Assembly (NCBI GenBank): GCA_949840885.1
Contig: CATKYJ010000032.1
Location: forward strand, 1 to 51,565
From: an uncultured Acetatifactor sp.
GTDB lineage: Bacteria; Bacillota; Clostridia; Lachnospirales; Lachnospiraceae
Reading direction: 5' to 3'
Length of the DNA: 51,565 bases
The notes under the pieces are model-generated. The model was not told the DNA's origin. It saw only the letters and a list, made by a program, of their open reading frames with translations, and did no database searches. Of the stretch, positions 16,873 to 24,738 are shown piece by piece. The stretch's first letter is position 1. Every line of letters begins with the position of its first letter. The translations under genes and the position numbers were made by a program.

Positions 16873-17250
16873 CTATTCGCCCAGCATCTCATCGAATAAC
16901 TGTATCAGCTCTATGACGCTGTGGAATACCACTTCCAGGTTCTTTCTCTGCCATATCAGCCTGCCCTGCCAAGTGTAATGCTCTCTGAACAAAATCTGTA
17001 TCCGGAACACTTCGGCTTTCTCATTTTCCTCATGACTGTTTGGTATCAGGGGCAGGGACGGATTGGGGCAATCCTCCAGGTCGATGAGGCTGTTCAGCAG
17101 CAGTATCATCTGGGAAAGACTCTGTATCTTCTCCTTGCCAGCCAGCCTGGGATGCTGCAAGTATCCATCCACAATGCCGTTATGATAATCCCATACCGTG
17201 ACAACCGCTTCCCGGCTCTGGCAGGGGAACATTTTTTCCCTTAGCACCAT
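16873..17250 (-). CDS. Small conserved protein of the pilus locus, unknown function
   Basis: 125 residues, no signal peptide or membrane segment. Features seen: MFPCQSREAVVTVWDYHNG near the start, EKIQSLSQMILLLNSLIDLEDCP in the middle and IQILFREHYTWQGRLIWQ, ending in a helix VIELIQLFDEM. The composition suggests a compact cytoplasmic alpha/beta fold. It is the first gene after the SARP-like promoter at 17283-17314 and lies between the regulator and the coiled-coil gene. GGAAGGTGA precedes the start. No function can be assigned from sequence; an adaptor or PilZ-like sensory role would be a guess. Confidence 0.7.
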   Translation of the reverse strand: MVLREKMFPCQSREAVVTVWDYHNGIVDGYLQHPRLAGKEKIQSLSQMILLLNSLIDLEDCPNPSLPLIPNSHEENEKAEVFRIQILFREHYTWQGRLIWQRKNLEVVFHSVIELIQLFDEMLGE

Positions 17251-17282
17251 ATCTGTTCACCTTCCCGTCTCTTTCTGAGTCT

Positions 17283-17314
17283 ACTATATCAAGTCATGGT
17301 CATCATCCGGTCAT
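17283..17314 (-). promoter_or_regulatory. Promoter with SARP-like direct-repeat operator
   Basis: On the minus strand, heptamers ATGACCG (17314-17308) and ATGACCA (17303-17297) are separated by 4 nt, and 8 nt then separate the second from TATAGT (17288-17283). No -35 box is present; the repeats occupy its place. This is the geometry of promoters activated by SARP/BTAD regulators, and a BTAD gene lies immediately upstream. The leader to the next start is about 25 nt. Confidence 0.6.
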
Positions 17315-17328
17315 TTTCCCGAAATTTT

Positions 17329-18543
17329 TTACAGATTTTTTTGCGGAACCACATCCGGCTTCAACGCGGATACCCGGAAAAAGATGCAGGCCCTGGAATG
17401 GGAATATGCCTTATGAAAAGTGCGGTTGAGCCGCTCCATCACTGTCCAGGCATTTTTCTCCGTGGCTCCGGTCAGCATCAGGATATAGGAACTGGCGTCC
17501 AGCCTGGCCACCGGATCCCCTGTCCGCAGACCCTCCAGCAGGACACGCTCCAGCCGCCTTGCGTCCGTGGTGGGCGTCACCTGATTCCCCAGGCTGACGA
17601 TGGCAATGCTGGATTCCTCCCCGGAGCGGGCCATATGCCTTTTTTCCAGCGCCACGATGCTCTGGAACACGCTGAAAGTGCAGAAAAAGGCTTTTGTCTC
17701 CATTTCCTTTTCCGCCACCAGCGTCAATATGTCCTGGAAGTCCATGTTGCTGCGGCACATGCTTTCCGCCAGCATGTAGATCTGCTCCACCTGCTCCGCC
17801 GGCTCAATCTCGAACTCCTGCCAGAGCTGCTCCCGGAAAGTCCTGTATGCCAAAACCGCCTGCTCCGGATGTCCCATGGAGATCAGGGCCTGCATTTGAT
17901 ATGTAATGTATGTGTCCGAGCCGAAATCTACCCGCCCTGCCTGGTCGCAGATGGCGATCATCTCCGTCCACCGCTCCTGCTTCTGGAGCAGGGGGAGGGC
18001 CATCTTGCACAGATCCAGGTACAGGGTCTGATAATACCGCCGCAGGGACAATGCCCAGTCGCTTTCGTTTCCCAGGAGGAAATCCCCTTTGTACAGGGCG
18101 ATGGCTGACATCAGCTTCTCCAGGTAGATATCCCCGGTATGCTTCCTGACCTCCAGGCAGATCTGCTCAAACTTCTCGCAGTCCAGCTCCAGCCTCACTG
18201 CCGGGTTCCAGGCATAGCATCCCGGCAGGGTCACCAGCAGATTCTCCTGGTTCGGGAACATAGCTTTCAGTTGGCTTCTTACTATATATATCATGTTCTT
18301 CAGCGCATTGGCCGGATCGCTGCTGCTCTCTGCCCAAAACTGCCCTATCAACTCTTCTGCCGACAGATTCCTGGCATGGTTCACAATCAGGTACTGTAAA
18401 AAGGACATGGCTTTCTTTCCTGCCGCCGTGTTCTTCTTTTTGCTGTCCTGCGCTTCTCTGCAGGAAAAAGAGCCTAACAATTCAAAATGTATGGTGCGTG
18501 TTTCTTCCGTGAAACTTCTCTCTTCCATGATTCTGCTATGCAT
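17329..18543 (-). CDS. BTAD/SARP-like transcriptional regulator
   Basis: About 404 residues from the ATG at 18543. An N-terminal OmpR-type winged helix (from HFELLGSFSC to about residue 115, with KKAMSFLQYLIVNHARNLSAEELI and NALKNMIYIVRSQLK) is followed by a bacterial transcriptional activation domain (about 125-260, ending in QALISMGHPEQAVLAYRTF). The C-terminal 140 residues are a further domain with an IAIVSLGNQV stretch and are not recognised. SARP-type regulators bind direct repeats near -35, and such a site lies just downstream at 17283-17314. The family is common in actinobacteria and less so in Clostridia. Longer in-frame starts up to 18642 exist, but that stretch overlaps a repeat relic. 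GGGAGG abuts the chosen ATG, so the start is not certain. Confidence 0.82.
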   Translation of the reverse strand: MHSRIMEERSFTEETRTIHFELLGSFSCREAQDSKKKNTAAGKKAMSFLQYLIVNHARNLSAEELIGQFWAESSSDPANALKNMIYIVRSQLKAMFPNQENLLVTLPGCYAWNPAVRLELDCEKFEQICLEVRKHTGDIYLEKLMSAIALYKGDFLLGNESDWALSLRRYYQTLYLDLCKMALPLLQKQERWTEMIAICDQAGRVDFGSDTYITYQMQALISMGHPEQAVLAYRTFREQLWQEFEIEPAEQVEQIYMLAESMCRSNMDFQDILTLVAEKEMETKAFFCTFSVFQSIVALEKRHMARSGEESSIAIVSLGNQVTPTTDARRLERVLLEGLRTGDPVARLDASSYILMLTGATEKNAWTVMERLNRTFHKAYSHSRACIFFRVSALKPDVVPQKNL

Positions 18544-18584
18544 CCTCCCGTCTCTTTCTTCCTGTCTGTCCGGCAGTTGTTTTA

Positions 18585-18620
18585 ACACTTTTCTGCATGT
18601 ATATGCTCTTCCAAACCGCA
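18585..18620 (-). pseudogene. Relic of one Cys/His repeat from a lost giant gene
   Basis: On the minus strand, codons read CGLEEHIHAEKC and then a stop (complement of 18582-18584). The giant protein contains CGLEEHIHAETC. 24 nt (18590-18613) are identical to 14807-14830 in the giant gene. It lies downstream of the second signal peptidase, the same relative position as the giant gene after the first one. Confidence 0.7.
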
Positions 18621-18666
18621 GAAATACAAGACATCGTTTCATTATCTAAACGAATTAAATGCGCCA

Positions 18667-18672
18667 ATTATA
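18667..18672 (-). promoter_or_regulatory. Possible -10 box for the regulator gene
   Basis: TATAAT (complement of 18667-18672) lies about 125 nt upstream of the regulator start. No good -35 box is seen 16-18 nt ahead, so activation or a different start is possible. Confidence 0.3.
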
Positions 18673-18799
18673 TGTTTGTTCTCCTCCGTTATCTTCTTCA
18701 CGCTTTTTGCTTTTTTATATATCGGTTCAACGGCTGTTTTTCTTTAGGCAAACTTCCTTAATTCATACTGGCGGTCGCAAACATATGCCAGTTCACCAG

Positions 18800-18852
18800 A
18801 CTCACGAGCGTCAGATGCTATAAGCCGGTGGCAAACTTTATCGCTCGTGAGT
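18800..18852. repeat. 11-bp inverted repeat after the second signal peptidase gene
   Basis: ACTCACGAGCG (18800-18810) is matched by CGCTCGTGAGT (18842-18852), 8 nt beyond the peptidase stop. The 31-nt loop and absence of a T run argue against a standard terminator. A short direct repeat AAGTTTGCC also occurs on the minus strand in this stretch. Together with the repeat relic it may mark a deletion scar. Confidence 0.5.
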
Positions 18853-18859
18853 ATACCGG

Positions 18860-19468
18860 TCAGTCCACCAGCCCCAGCTCCTCTAACGGCCAGACACGGA
18901 ACATGATCCGGCCTACGATGCCGCTTTCGCTGATGCATCCCACTGCGGTGTTGCGGCTGTCGATGCTGGTCTCGCGGTGGTCTCCCATCACGAAGCATCT
19001 CCCGTCCGGAACCTGGTAGGGCAGCTCGATGTCGCAGTTGCCCAGGGACTTCTCTTTTACATAGGGTTCATCCAGCAGTTCGCCGTTGACATAGACATTG
19101 CCGTCTTTGTCTATGTCAACCCAGTCGCCGGACGCGGCAATGACCCGCTTTACCAGGATGTTATTATTATAGTAGAAAGCGATGACGTCTCCTGTCCGGA
19201 ATTTGGAATTGCTGATGGCTACCACGATGTCCCCGTCCTGCAGGGTGTCCGTCATGGAGGTGCCGTTGATCTGAAGTACGGGCAGTAATAAAACTGCTAC
19301 CAAAACTGCTGCTGCGGCTACCACCAGGAGAGAAAAGGCAGTGCTCCTTAAGACTTTTCTGTAGCTGCGCTTGTATTTTTCTTTTTTCAGTTCCGCTTCC
19401 AGCTGTTCCATGGTGGGAGCTTTTATGGGTTCCCTGGGTTCTTTGACCTCTCTGCTCTCCTCGCTCAT
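18860..19468 (-). CDS. lepB: Signal peptidase I (Lep type), second copy
   Basis: 202 residues. Ser71 in INGTSMTDTL and Lys107 in NNILVKRVIAASGD form the catalytic dyad; box E is MGDHRETSIDSR. Membrane anchor about 44-68 after a charged N-terminus. It is a close paralogue of the 15608-16192 enzyme, identical over long runs such as the NVYVN and LPYQVPDGRCFVMGDHR regions. It overlaps its upstream coiled-coil gene by 4 nt, so the two are translationally coupled. No substrate gene follows it directly; only a relic of the giant gene remains (18585-18620). It may now serve the pilus proteins of the first unit. Confidence 0.9.
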   Translation of the reverse strand: MSEESREVKEPREPIKAPTMEQLEAELKKEKYKRSYRKVLRSTAFSLLVVAAAAVLVAVLLLPVLQINGTSMTDTLQDGDIVVAISNSKFRTGDVIAFYYNNNILVKRVIAASGDWVDIDKDGNVYVNGELLDEPYVKEKSLGNCDIELPYQVPDGRCFVMGDHRETSIDSRNTAVGCISESGIVGRIMFRVWPLEELGLVD

Positions 19469-20064
19469 TTCTGCTCCTCCATGCGATCCGTGTCATGGGC
19501 AGAAGTCTGCTGTGGCGCGGCATCTGTGTCCGGCTGTAGCTGCTTGCTTTCTTCCGGCTGTATGCCGCAGGCCCGCTGTGCGGCAACGGTCTGCTCGGCA
19601 GTTTCGGGCCGAGAACCGTCCAGATACCGGTTCACGGCTTTTTGTGCGGCTTTGAAGACGGCGTTCAGCTTTCCGGAGATCTCCTCTATGGAGGGGTCTC
19701 CCTCGAAGCCCAGGATTTCGCCTGAGCGGTACTGCTCTATCTCTTTGGTCAGTTCACCAATGCGCGCGTCTTTTTCATTGAGACGGCTGATGAGTTTCTC
19801 TATCTGGGCATCCTTTTCGTTCAGGCGGTCGGTGAGCTTCTCAATCTGAGCATCCTTTTCGTTCAGGCGGCCGGTGAGTTTCTCTGTCTGGGCGTCCTTT
19901 TCGTCCATGCGCTCTATGAAACGGATCCTGGTATCCTCCAGGGCGCGCAGCTTTTCTGCCGCCTCGTCCAGCTGTGTCTGCAGCTGGGCCGATTCTCTTC
20001 CCTGGGCCAGCAGCAGTTCCAGCAGGTCCTGCCTGCGTAACTTGTGCAGCTGTTTTTCTGTCAT
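19465..20064 (-). CDS. Coiled-coil pilus-locus protein, second copy
   Basis: 199 residues. N-terminal head MTEKQLHKLRRQDLLELLLAQ matches the first copy (16264-16827). The middle (about 45-115) has four to five near-exact 14-residue units of the form LNEKDAQIEKLTDR, a regular coiled coil. The C-terminal 70 residues are polar and Gln-rich and differ from the first copy. The stop overlaps the start of the signal peptidase gene. First gene of the island, behind an extended -10 promoter with direct repeats (20185-20221). Confidence 0.75.
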   Translation of the reverse strand: MTEKQLHKLRRQDLLELLLAQGRESAQLQTQLDEAAEKLRALEDTRIRFIERMDEKDAQTEKLTGRLNEKDAQIEKLTDRLNEKDAQIEKLISRLNEKDARIGELTKEIEQYRSGEILGFEGDPSIEEISGKLNAVFKAAQKAVNRYLDGSRPETAEQTVAAQRACGIQPEESKQLQPDTDAAPQQTSAHDTDRMEEQK

Positions 20065-20184
20065 TCTTGCTACCTGCCTTTGCTCAGCATACTTTCATAT
20101 GAGGGAAATTTCAATATCTTTCACTCATCTTTTACTTTGTCTGTAATCGTCGGCTGATGCGCGGGCACAGCCGGGCTGGTAATT

Positions 20185-20221
20185 ATTATAGCAGGTGAAG
20201 CGTCTAAGGATGCGTCTAAGG
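20185..20221 (-). promoter_or_regulatory. Island-entry promoter: extended -10 with tandem repeats
   Basis: On the minus strand CCTTAGACGC occurs twice with a 2-nt gap (20221-20212 and 20209-20200), then 9 nt, then TATAAT (20190-20185) preceded by TGC, an extended -10. The repeats cover the expected -35 region. The layout (12-nt period) is close to, but not the same as, the SARP-like site at 17283-17314, and the repeat sequence differs. Confidence 0.5.
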
Positions 20222-20261
20222 TTGGGAAGTTGTTGTGCGGCAGATGGAGTCGGAACACAGG

Positions 20262-20285
20262 AAAGCCAGCCGACTGACTGGCCTT
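20262..20285 (-). terminator. Weak hairpin after addB
   Basis: AAGGCCAG and CTGGCTTT on the minus strand form an 8-bp stem with one G-T pair, about 30 nt after the addB stop. The T run is poor. Confidence 0.35.
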
Positions 20286-20314
20286 TCAAGCCGGACGAAG
20301 AAAATGTCTTGTAT

Positions 20315-23300
20315 TTATTCCCCCATCCTCCTAAGCGCCTCCTCCCTGCCCATGTCCTCCAGCTTTCGCTTCTCGCAGCCGGGCATGGCGGGCTCGAAGC
20401 CGCAGACTTTTTTGTAGGCGCAATAGGTGCAGGCCTCCTCTTTTCCCTTTTCGTATGGGTTCAGGGATATGGCGCCGTCCAGGATTTCCCGGCCGATGGA
20501 TGCGATCTTGCGGGTCACAAAGTCGGACACGGTGCGCAGCTCCCGGCCGCTTAAAAGGGAGGAGCGAGCGGAGAAGCTGCCGTCCTTTTTGCGCTCCACG
20601 GGGATCACATCGGACTTGTCCCCCATCTCCCGGTCCAGCAGTTCCACGATGCCCGGCTCGCTGTTCACCACGCCGTTCATGCGCAGCTGCCTGCTGATCT
20701 CTTCGTTGATCTCCTCCTCGGTGAGCTCCACGGGCGTCTCCACGGCAGGGTCGTCTATGCGGTAGTACAATAATGCGGCGGGCACGATCTCCTTTCCCCT
20801 GTGGCGCTTCGCCTCCAGTTCCGATGCCGCATTCATGTACACTACCAGCTGAAGCTGCAGGCCGTAGTACAATGCCGCCAAGTCGAACCTCTTGTGGCCG
20901 GATTTATAATCGATTACTTTGATGTAGACATTTTCTCCCTCCTGTGCCACATCGATTCTGTCTATGCGCCCCTGGAGGCGCATTTTCTCTCGCTCCGACA
21001 GGGTCACTTTGATGCTGTCCAGATTGTCGGCATGGTGGAAAGAAAGTTCAAAGGATTCCGGCACAAAACTTCCCCGCCGCAGCTGCCTTTGCAAAGTCAG
21101 CACGGTGCGGGTCAGGATGCGGCCCATACGGATGATGGCGTATTCGTTCCGGGCGCTGCTGTACAGGATGGTGTTCTGAAAGTCGGCCGCGTAATGCTCC
21201 AGCGCCTCCTGCACCTGTGCGCCCGCAAATTCTTCCGGAAAGTCGAACCATGTGTAGCCCTTTTCGTCCAGGCTATGGGCGAAGTACTCCAAGACAGCAT
21301 GGTACACATTTCCCATGTCCACGTTCTCAAAAGAAAATTCACGCCTTTCCTGCAGGGTCAGGCCGTACTGGAGGAAATGTCTGTAGGCGCAGGCCGCATA
21401 GGTCTCCAGCCTGGTGACGCTTGTTTCCAGCTGCACTCCGTAGAGGGCCCTGGCCACCGCCCGGGACAGGGCAGCGTCCTGATACCGACGGAAAGCGGCC
21501 CGGGTGAGAAAGTCCCGCTTCCCCTTAAGCCCCTCTGCCCCATACGCCTGGTAGATGGTGAAGAATTCCTGCTCGTCCTCTTTCCTGACAGCGCCCTCCA
21601 CATATTCCCGCAGTCCCTTTGCCAGATAGGCCAGCCCCTCCTGACCGGTCACGATCTGCTCCAGAACGCTTCTTCGCTGGGGGAACTGCAGGGAGAGCCC
21701 GGGGAAGAGCTTTCCCACCACGTCCACCAGGTAGGCCGGGCGGATGGACTTGCCGGCGCTGTTTACCCTGGAGTAGGACAGGTAGAGCCGTCTGGAGGGC
21801 TTGGTCATGTTCAGATAGAGATAAAATCTTTGGATATACATCTGCTGCCTGGGGCTGGGAGCCAGTTCCAGTTCTGACTCCCGTAGGAATTCCCGATCCA
21901 TGTCCGAGATGATGCCGCCCCGGGAAGCTCCCTTGGGAATGTTTCCGTCATTCACACCCAGGAAAAAGAGAATCTTTATCTGCTGGAGCCTGGTGCGCTC
22001 CATGTCGCCCACCAGCACCCGGTCCACGTTCTGGGGAATTGTGCCCACCTGGATCTCGTCAAAGCCGGCCTCCAGAATCTCCGCGAACTCTTTTAAGGGA
22101 ATGATCTCCTCCCCCAATAGGGCGTAAATCTGATCCAGAAGTTCCATCACAAGGCGAAAGATCTGGGCATACTCCTTGGCGCGGATCAGATCCCCCTCCG
22201 CCTCGAAGCGGCTCTGGTATACAGAGAGCTTCTGCTGGACACGGTTCTGCACCAGGAAATCGTAGAGGCTGCTTACATAGGTCTTTACGGGCTCTTTTCC
22301 GGTCAGGTGCAGCATCTCAACCTGCTCCATCATCCGCTCCCGCAGGGCATTCAGCTCTGCCAGGGCTTCTTCGGCGGCATCCGCTCCTTTTGCGGCGTCC
22401 GCTCTTTCTGCCGCATCCGTTTCCCCCATAAGGCGCTCCTGTTCCATGGAATGCCCCTCTTCCATTGCTTCCCCGCCGGGATTTCCCTCCTCGCGGCGCG
22501 CTTCCTCTGCGCGCTCCATCTCCCGGGTCTTGCGGGTAAAGAGGCGGCTGTAGGCGCGGTATCCTTTGATGCCGGTCTGGAGACAATAATTCTCCAGCCT
22601 GTCCACTTCCTCCCAGGTCAGGTCGGAAAGGCCGCTCCGCAGATAGTGGAAGACGGATTCGTAGGAAAAATCTTTGGCGTACAGCTCCAGGACGCTTTTG
22701 ATGTACTCGATCATGGGGTTTAAGGTGATCTTCCTGGTGCGGTCAATATAGCAGGGGATGCTCATCTGGGCGAACTCCGTCTCCACATAGGGGGCGTAGC
22801 CCGCCAGGTCTCCCAGAATCACTGCGATGTCGCGATAGGCCAGGCCCTCCTCTCTGATAAGGCGGCAGATTTCCAGGCCGGTCTGGTGCACTTCTTCCTT
22901 GGGATCCGTGGTCTCGAAGAGCCGGATTTCCCGCTGGTCTTTTTCATAGGGAACGGCATTGTAGCGAAACAGGCTCTGCTCCAGATGGTGCAGGGCAGGG
23001 GACCGGTGAAAGCGGTTCATCTTGGTCCGCAGGATATGGCAGGCTTCTGCCTCCGGCGCAGTCAGCCGTTCTTGTAAGGATGCTTCGGGATGGCCAGGGG
23101 GCGTTCCGGATTCAGGGTTCTCCGGCAGGACAAAGATGTCCGTCCCGCGCTCTATGTCAAGCTCCCGGGCTTTCCTGTTCAGGTCGGCCACGGTCTTCTT
23201 GCTCAGATAAAAGAGATTCTGCTCCCCCTCCTGTCTGTAGGGATTCTCCCCCTCCCCCAGGGTCAGCGCAACCATCACCTCGCCGCAGCAGCGCATCAGC

Positions 23301-23950
23301 TGCGCAATGACTTTCGTCTGGATGGGCGTGAAGCCGGTGAAGCCATCGAACACCACGATGCTGCCGGGCAGGAGCTTTGACTTGGGAAGGGCGTTGCAGA
23401 GCACGTCCAGGGTCTCTTCGGTGGTGATGAAGTTGCCGTGGATGTATTCCAGGAAGCCTTTGTACAGGGTCTGGAGGTCTTTTAGCTTCTGCACCAGAGC
23501 GCCCCGCTTCTTTGCATAGTCTATCAGCTTCTCCACATCCTGGGTGCCGATGCCGTACTGCATGAATTCGGAGATGGCGCTTTTTACCTCATGAATGTAG
23601 CCCTGCCTGTGGAGGAAGCCGCCCAGCGTGGGCAGCCCGTCTTTCAGGCTCGCCGCCACTTTCTGGAGCACCAGGCTTTTTCCCGTATCGTCCAGCACGG
23701 GAGTCTCCCCTCCGCCCACTTCTTCCAAAATGCGGTGGCCCAGGCGGCTGAAGCTAAGCACATCGATGTTCAGGATGCCGCCCCGGTCATTTAAAAGAAC
23801 CAGGTCTTTCTGGGTCTGCATGGTGAACTGGTCCGGAACGATGATCAGAAAGTTCTGTCCCGGGTTTGCTGCCGCGCGTCTGGTGATTTCTTCATATAGG
23901 AAACGGCTTTTCCCGGCCCCGGAGGGACCGAAGCAGAATTGTAGACTCAT
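20315..23950 (-). CDS. addB: AddB helicase-nuclease subunit
   Basis: 1211 residues, the usual length for AddB of the AddAB double-strand break repair complex. Walker A GPSGAGKS is at residues 8-15. The C-terminal PD-(D/E)XK nuclease is marked by IDYKSGHKRFD (about 1010) and GLQLQLVVYM. Four Cys of the iron-sulfur cluster are present: one in YAACAYRHF (about 855) and three in CTYCAYKKVC (near 1175). A low-complexity Glu/Ala-rich insert (about 480-540, with repeated AERADAAKGADAA) lies mid-protein. addA, which normally follows addB in Firmicutes, is not downstream; the pilus island begins there instead. Exonuclease III lies 29 nt upstream. Confidence 0.95.
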   Translation of the reverse strand: MSLQFCFGPSGAGKSRFLYEEITRRAAANPGQNFLIIVPDQFTMQTQKDLVLLNDRGGILNIDVLSFSRLGHRILEEVGGGETPVLDDTGKSLVLQKVAASLKDGLPTLGGFLHRQGYIHEVKSAISEFMQYGIGTQDVEKLIDYAKKRGALVQKLKDLQTLYKGFLEYIHGNFITTEETLDVLCNALPKSKLLPGSIVVFDGFTGFTPIQTKVIAQLMRCCGEVMVALTLGEGENPYRQEGEQNLFYLSKKTVADLNRKARELDIERGTDIFVLPENPESGTPPGHPEASLQERLTAPEAEACHILRTKMNRFHRSPALHHLEQSLFRYNAVPYEKDQREIRLFETTDPKEEVHQTGLEICRLIREEGLAYRDIAVILGDLAGYAPYVETEFAQMSIPCYIDRTRKITLNPMIEYIKSVLELYAKDFSYESVFHYLRSGLSDLTWEEVDRLENYCLQTGIKGYRAYSRLFTRKTREMERAEEARREEGNPGGEAMEEGHSMEQERLMGETDAAERADAAKGADAAEEALAELNALRERMMEQVEMLHLTGKEPVKTYVSSLYDFLVQNRVQQKLSVYQSRFEAEGDLIRAKEYAQIFRLVMELLDQIYALLGEEIIPLKEFAEILEAGFDEIQVGTIPQNVDRVLVGDMERTRLQQIKILFFLGVNDGNIPKGASRGGIISDMDREFLRESELELAPSPRQQMYIQRFYLYLNMTKPSRRLYLSYSRVNSAGKSIRPAYLVDVVGKLFPGLSLQFPQRRSVLEQIVTGQEGLAYLAKGLREYVEGAVRKEDEQEFFTIYQAYGAEGLKGKRDFLTRAAFRRYQDAALSRAVARALYGVQLETSVTRLETYAACAYRHFLQYGLTLQERREFSFENVDMGNVYHAVLEYFAHSLDEKGYTWFDFPEEFAGAQVQEALEHYAADFQNTILYSSARNEYAIIRMGRILTRTVLTLQRQLRRGSFVPESFELSFHHADNLDSIKVTLSEREKMRLQGRIDRIDVAQEGENVYIKVIDYKSGHKRFDLAALYYGLQLQLVVYMNAASELEAKRHRGKEIVPAALLYYRIDDPAVETPVELTEEEINEEISRQLRMNGVVNSEPGIVELLDREMGDKSDVIPVERKKDGSFSARSSLLSGRELRTVSDFVTRKIASIGREILDGAISLNPYEKGKEEACTYCAYKKVCGFEPAMPGCEKRKLEDMGREEALRRMGE

Positions 23951-23979
23951 ATGTTTTTAGATCCTTTCAAAACTTCTTC

Positions 23980-24738
23980 TCACGCTTCTTTCAGGTCAAG
24001 CTCCACCGGGCAGTGGTCGGAGCCGAAGACATCCGTGTGGATCTTCGCGTCCGCAAGGCGCTCTTTCAGGCTCTCTGACGCTACAAAATAGTCGATGCGC
24101 CAGCCTACATTCTTCTCCCTGGCCCGGCCCATGTAGGACCACCAGGAATAGGCATCTTTTAAGTCCGGATAAAAATGGCGGAACGTGTCCACAAAACCGT
24201 TGTCCAGCACCCGGCTGAAGCACTCCCGCTCCTCGTCGGTAAAGCCGGCGTTGCGGCGGTTGGATTTGGGGTTCTTTAAGTCGATCTCCTTGTGGGCCAC
24301 GTTCAGGTCGCCGCAGTAGATCACGGGCTTACACTTCTCCAGTTCCTTTATATAATGCAGGAAAGCCGCTTCCCACTCCATACGGTAGGAAAGCCTGGTA
24401 AGTTCCCGCTGGGAATTGGGCACATAGACCACAATTACATAATAATCTCTGTATTCTGCCGTAATGACGCGCCCCTCGTGATCATGGACTTCCACACCGA
24501 TGCCGCAGGTCACTTTCAGAGGCTCCTCTTTCGTGAAAAGGGCCGTGCCCGAGTAGCCTTTTTTCTCCGCATAGTTCCAGTACTGGTGGTAACCGGGCAG
24601 TTCCATTTCGATCTGGCCGCCCTGGAGCTTGGTTTCCTGCAGACAGAAGACGTCCGCGTCCGCCTGGTTGAAATACTCCATAAAGCCTTTCTGCATACAT
24701 GCCCGCAGTCCGTTAACATTCCAGGATATCAGTTTCAT
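23980..24738 (-). CDS. xth: Exodeoxyribonuclease III (AP endonuclease)
   Basis: 252 residues from the ATG at 24738, behind GGAGAAGAG; longer starts lack support. Motifs of the exonuclease III/APE1 fold are complete: ISWNVNGLR (N), CLQETKLQ (metal-binding Glu), YCGDLNVAH (Asp and Asn) and SDHCPVEL (Asp-His). It cuts at abasic sites in base excision repair. It is followed by addB on the same strand, giving a DNA repair pair. Confidence 0.95.
   Translation of the reverse strand: MKLISWNVNGLRACMQKGFMEYFNQADADVFCLQETKLQGGQIEMELPGYHQYWNYAEKKGYSGTALFTKEEPLKVTCGIGVEVHDHEGRVITAEYRDYYVIVVYVPNSQRELTRLSYRMEWEAAFLHYIKELEKCKPVIYCGDLNVAHKEIDLKNPKSNRRNAGFTDEERECFSRVLDNGFVDTFRHFYPDLKDAYSWWSYMGRAREKNVGWRIDYFVASESLKERLADAKIHTDVFGSDHCPVELDLKEA

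Noticed and set aside
20200..20221. Same operator as 17283-17314
   Set aside because: The repeated words differ and the period is 12 rather than 11 nt, so common binding cannot be claimed.
20801..21877. 358-residue plus-strand open frame inside addB
   Set aside because: Antisense shadow in a GC-rich gene with intact AddB motifs on the other strand.
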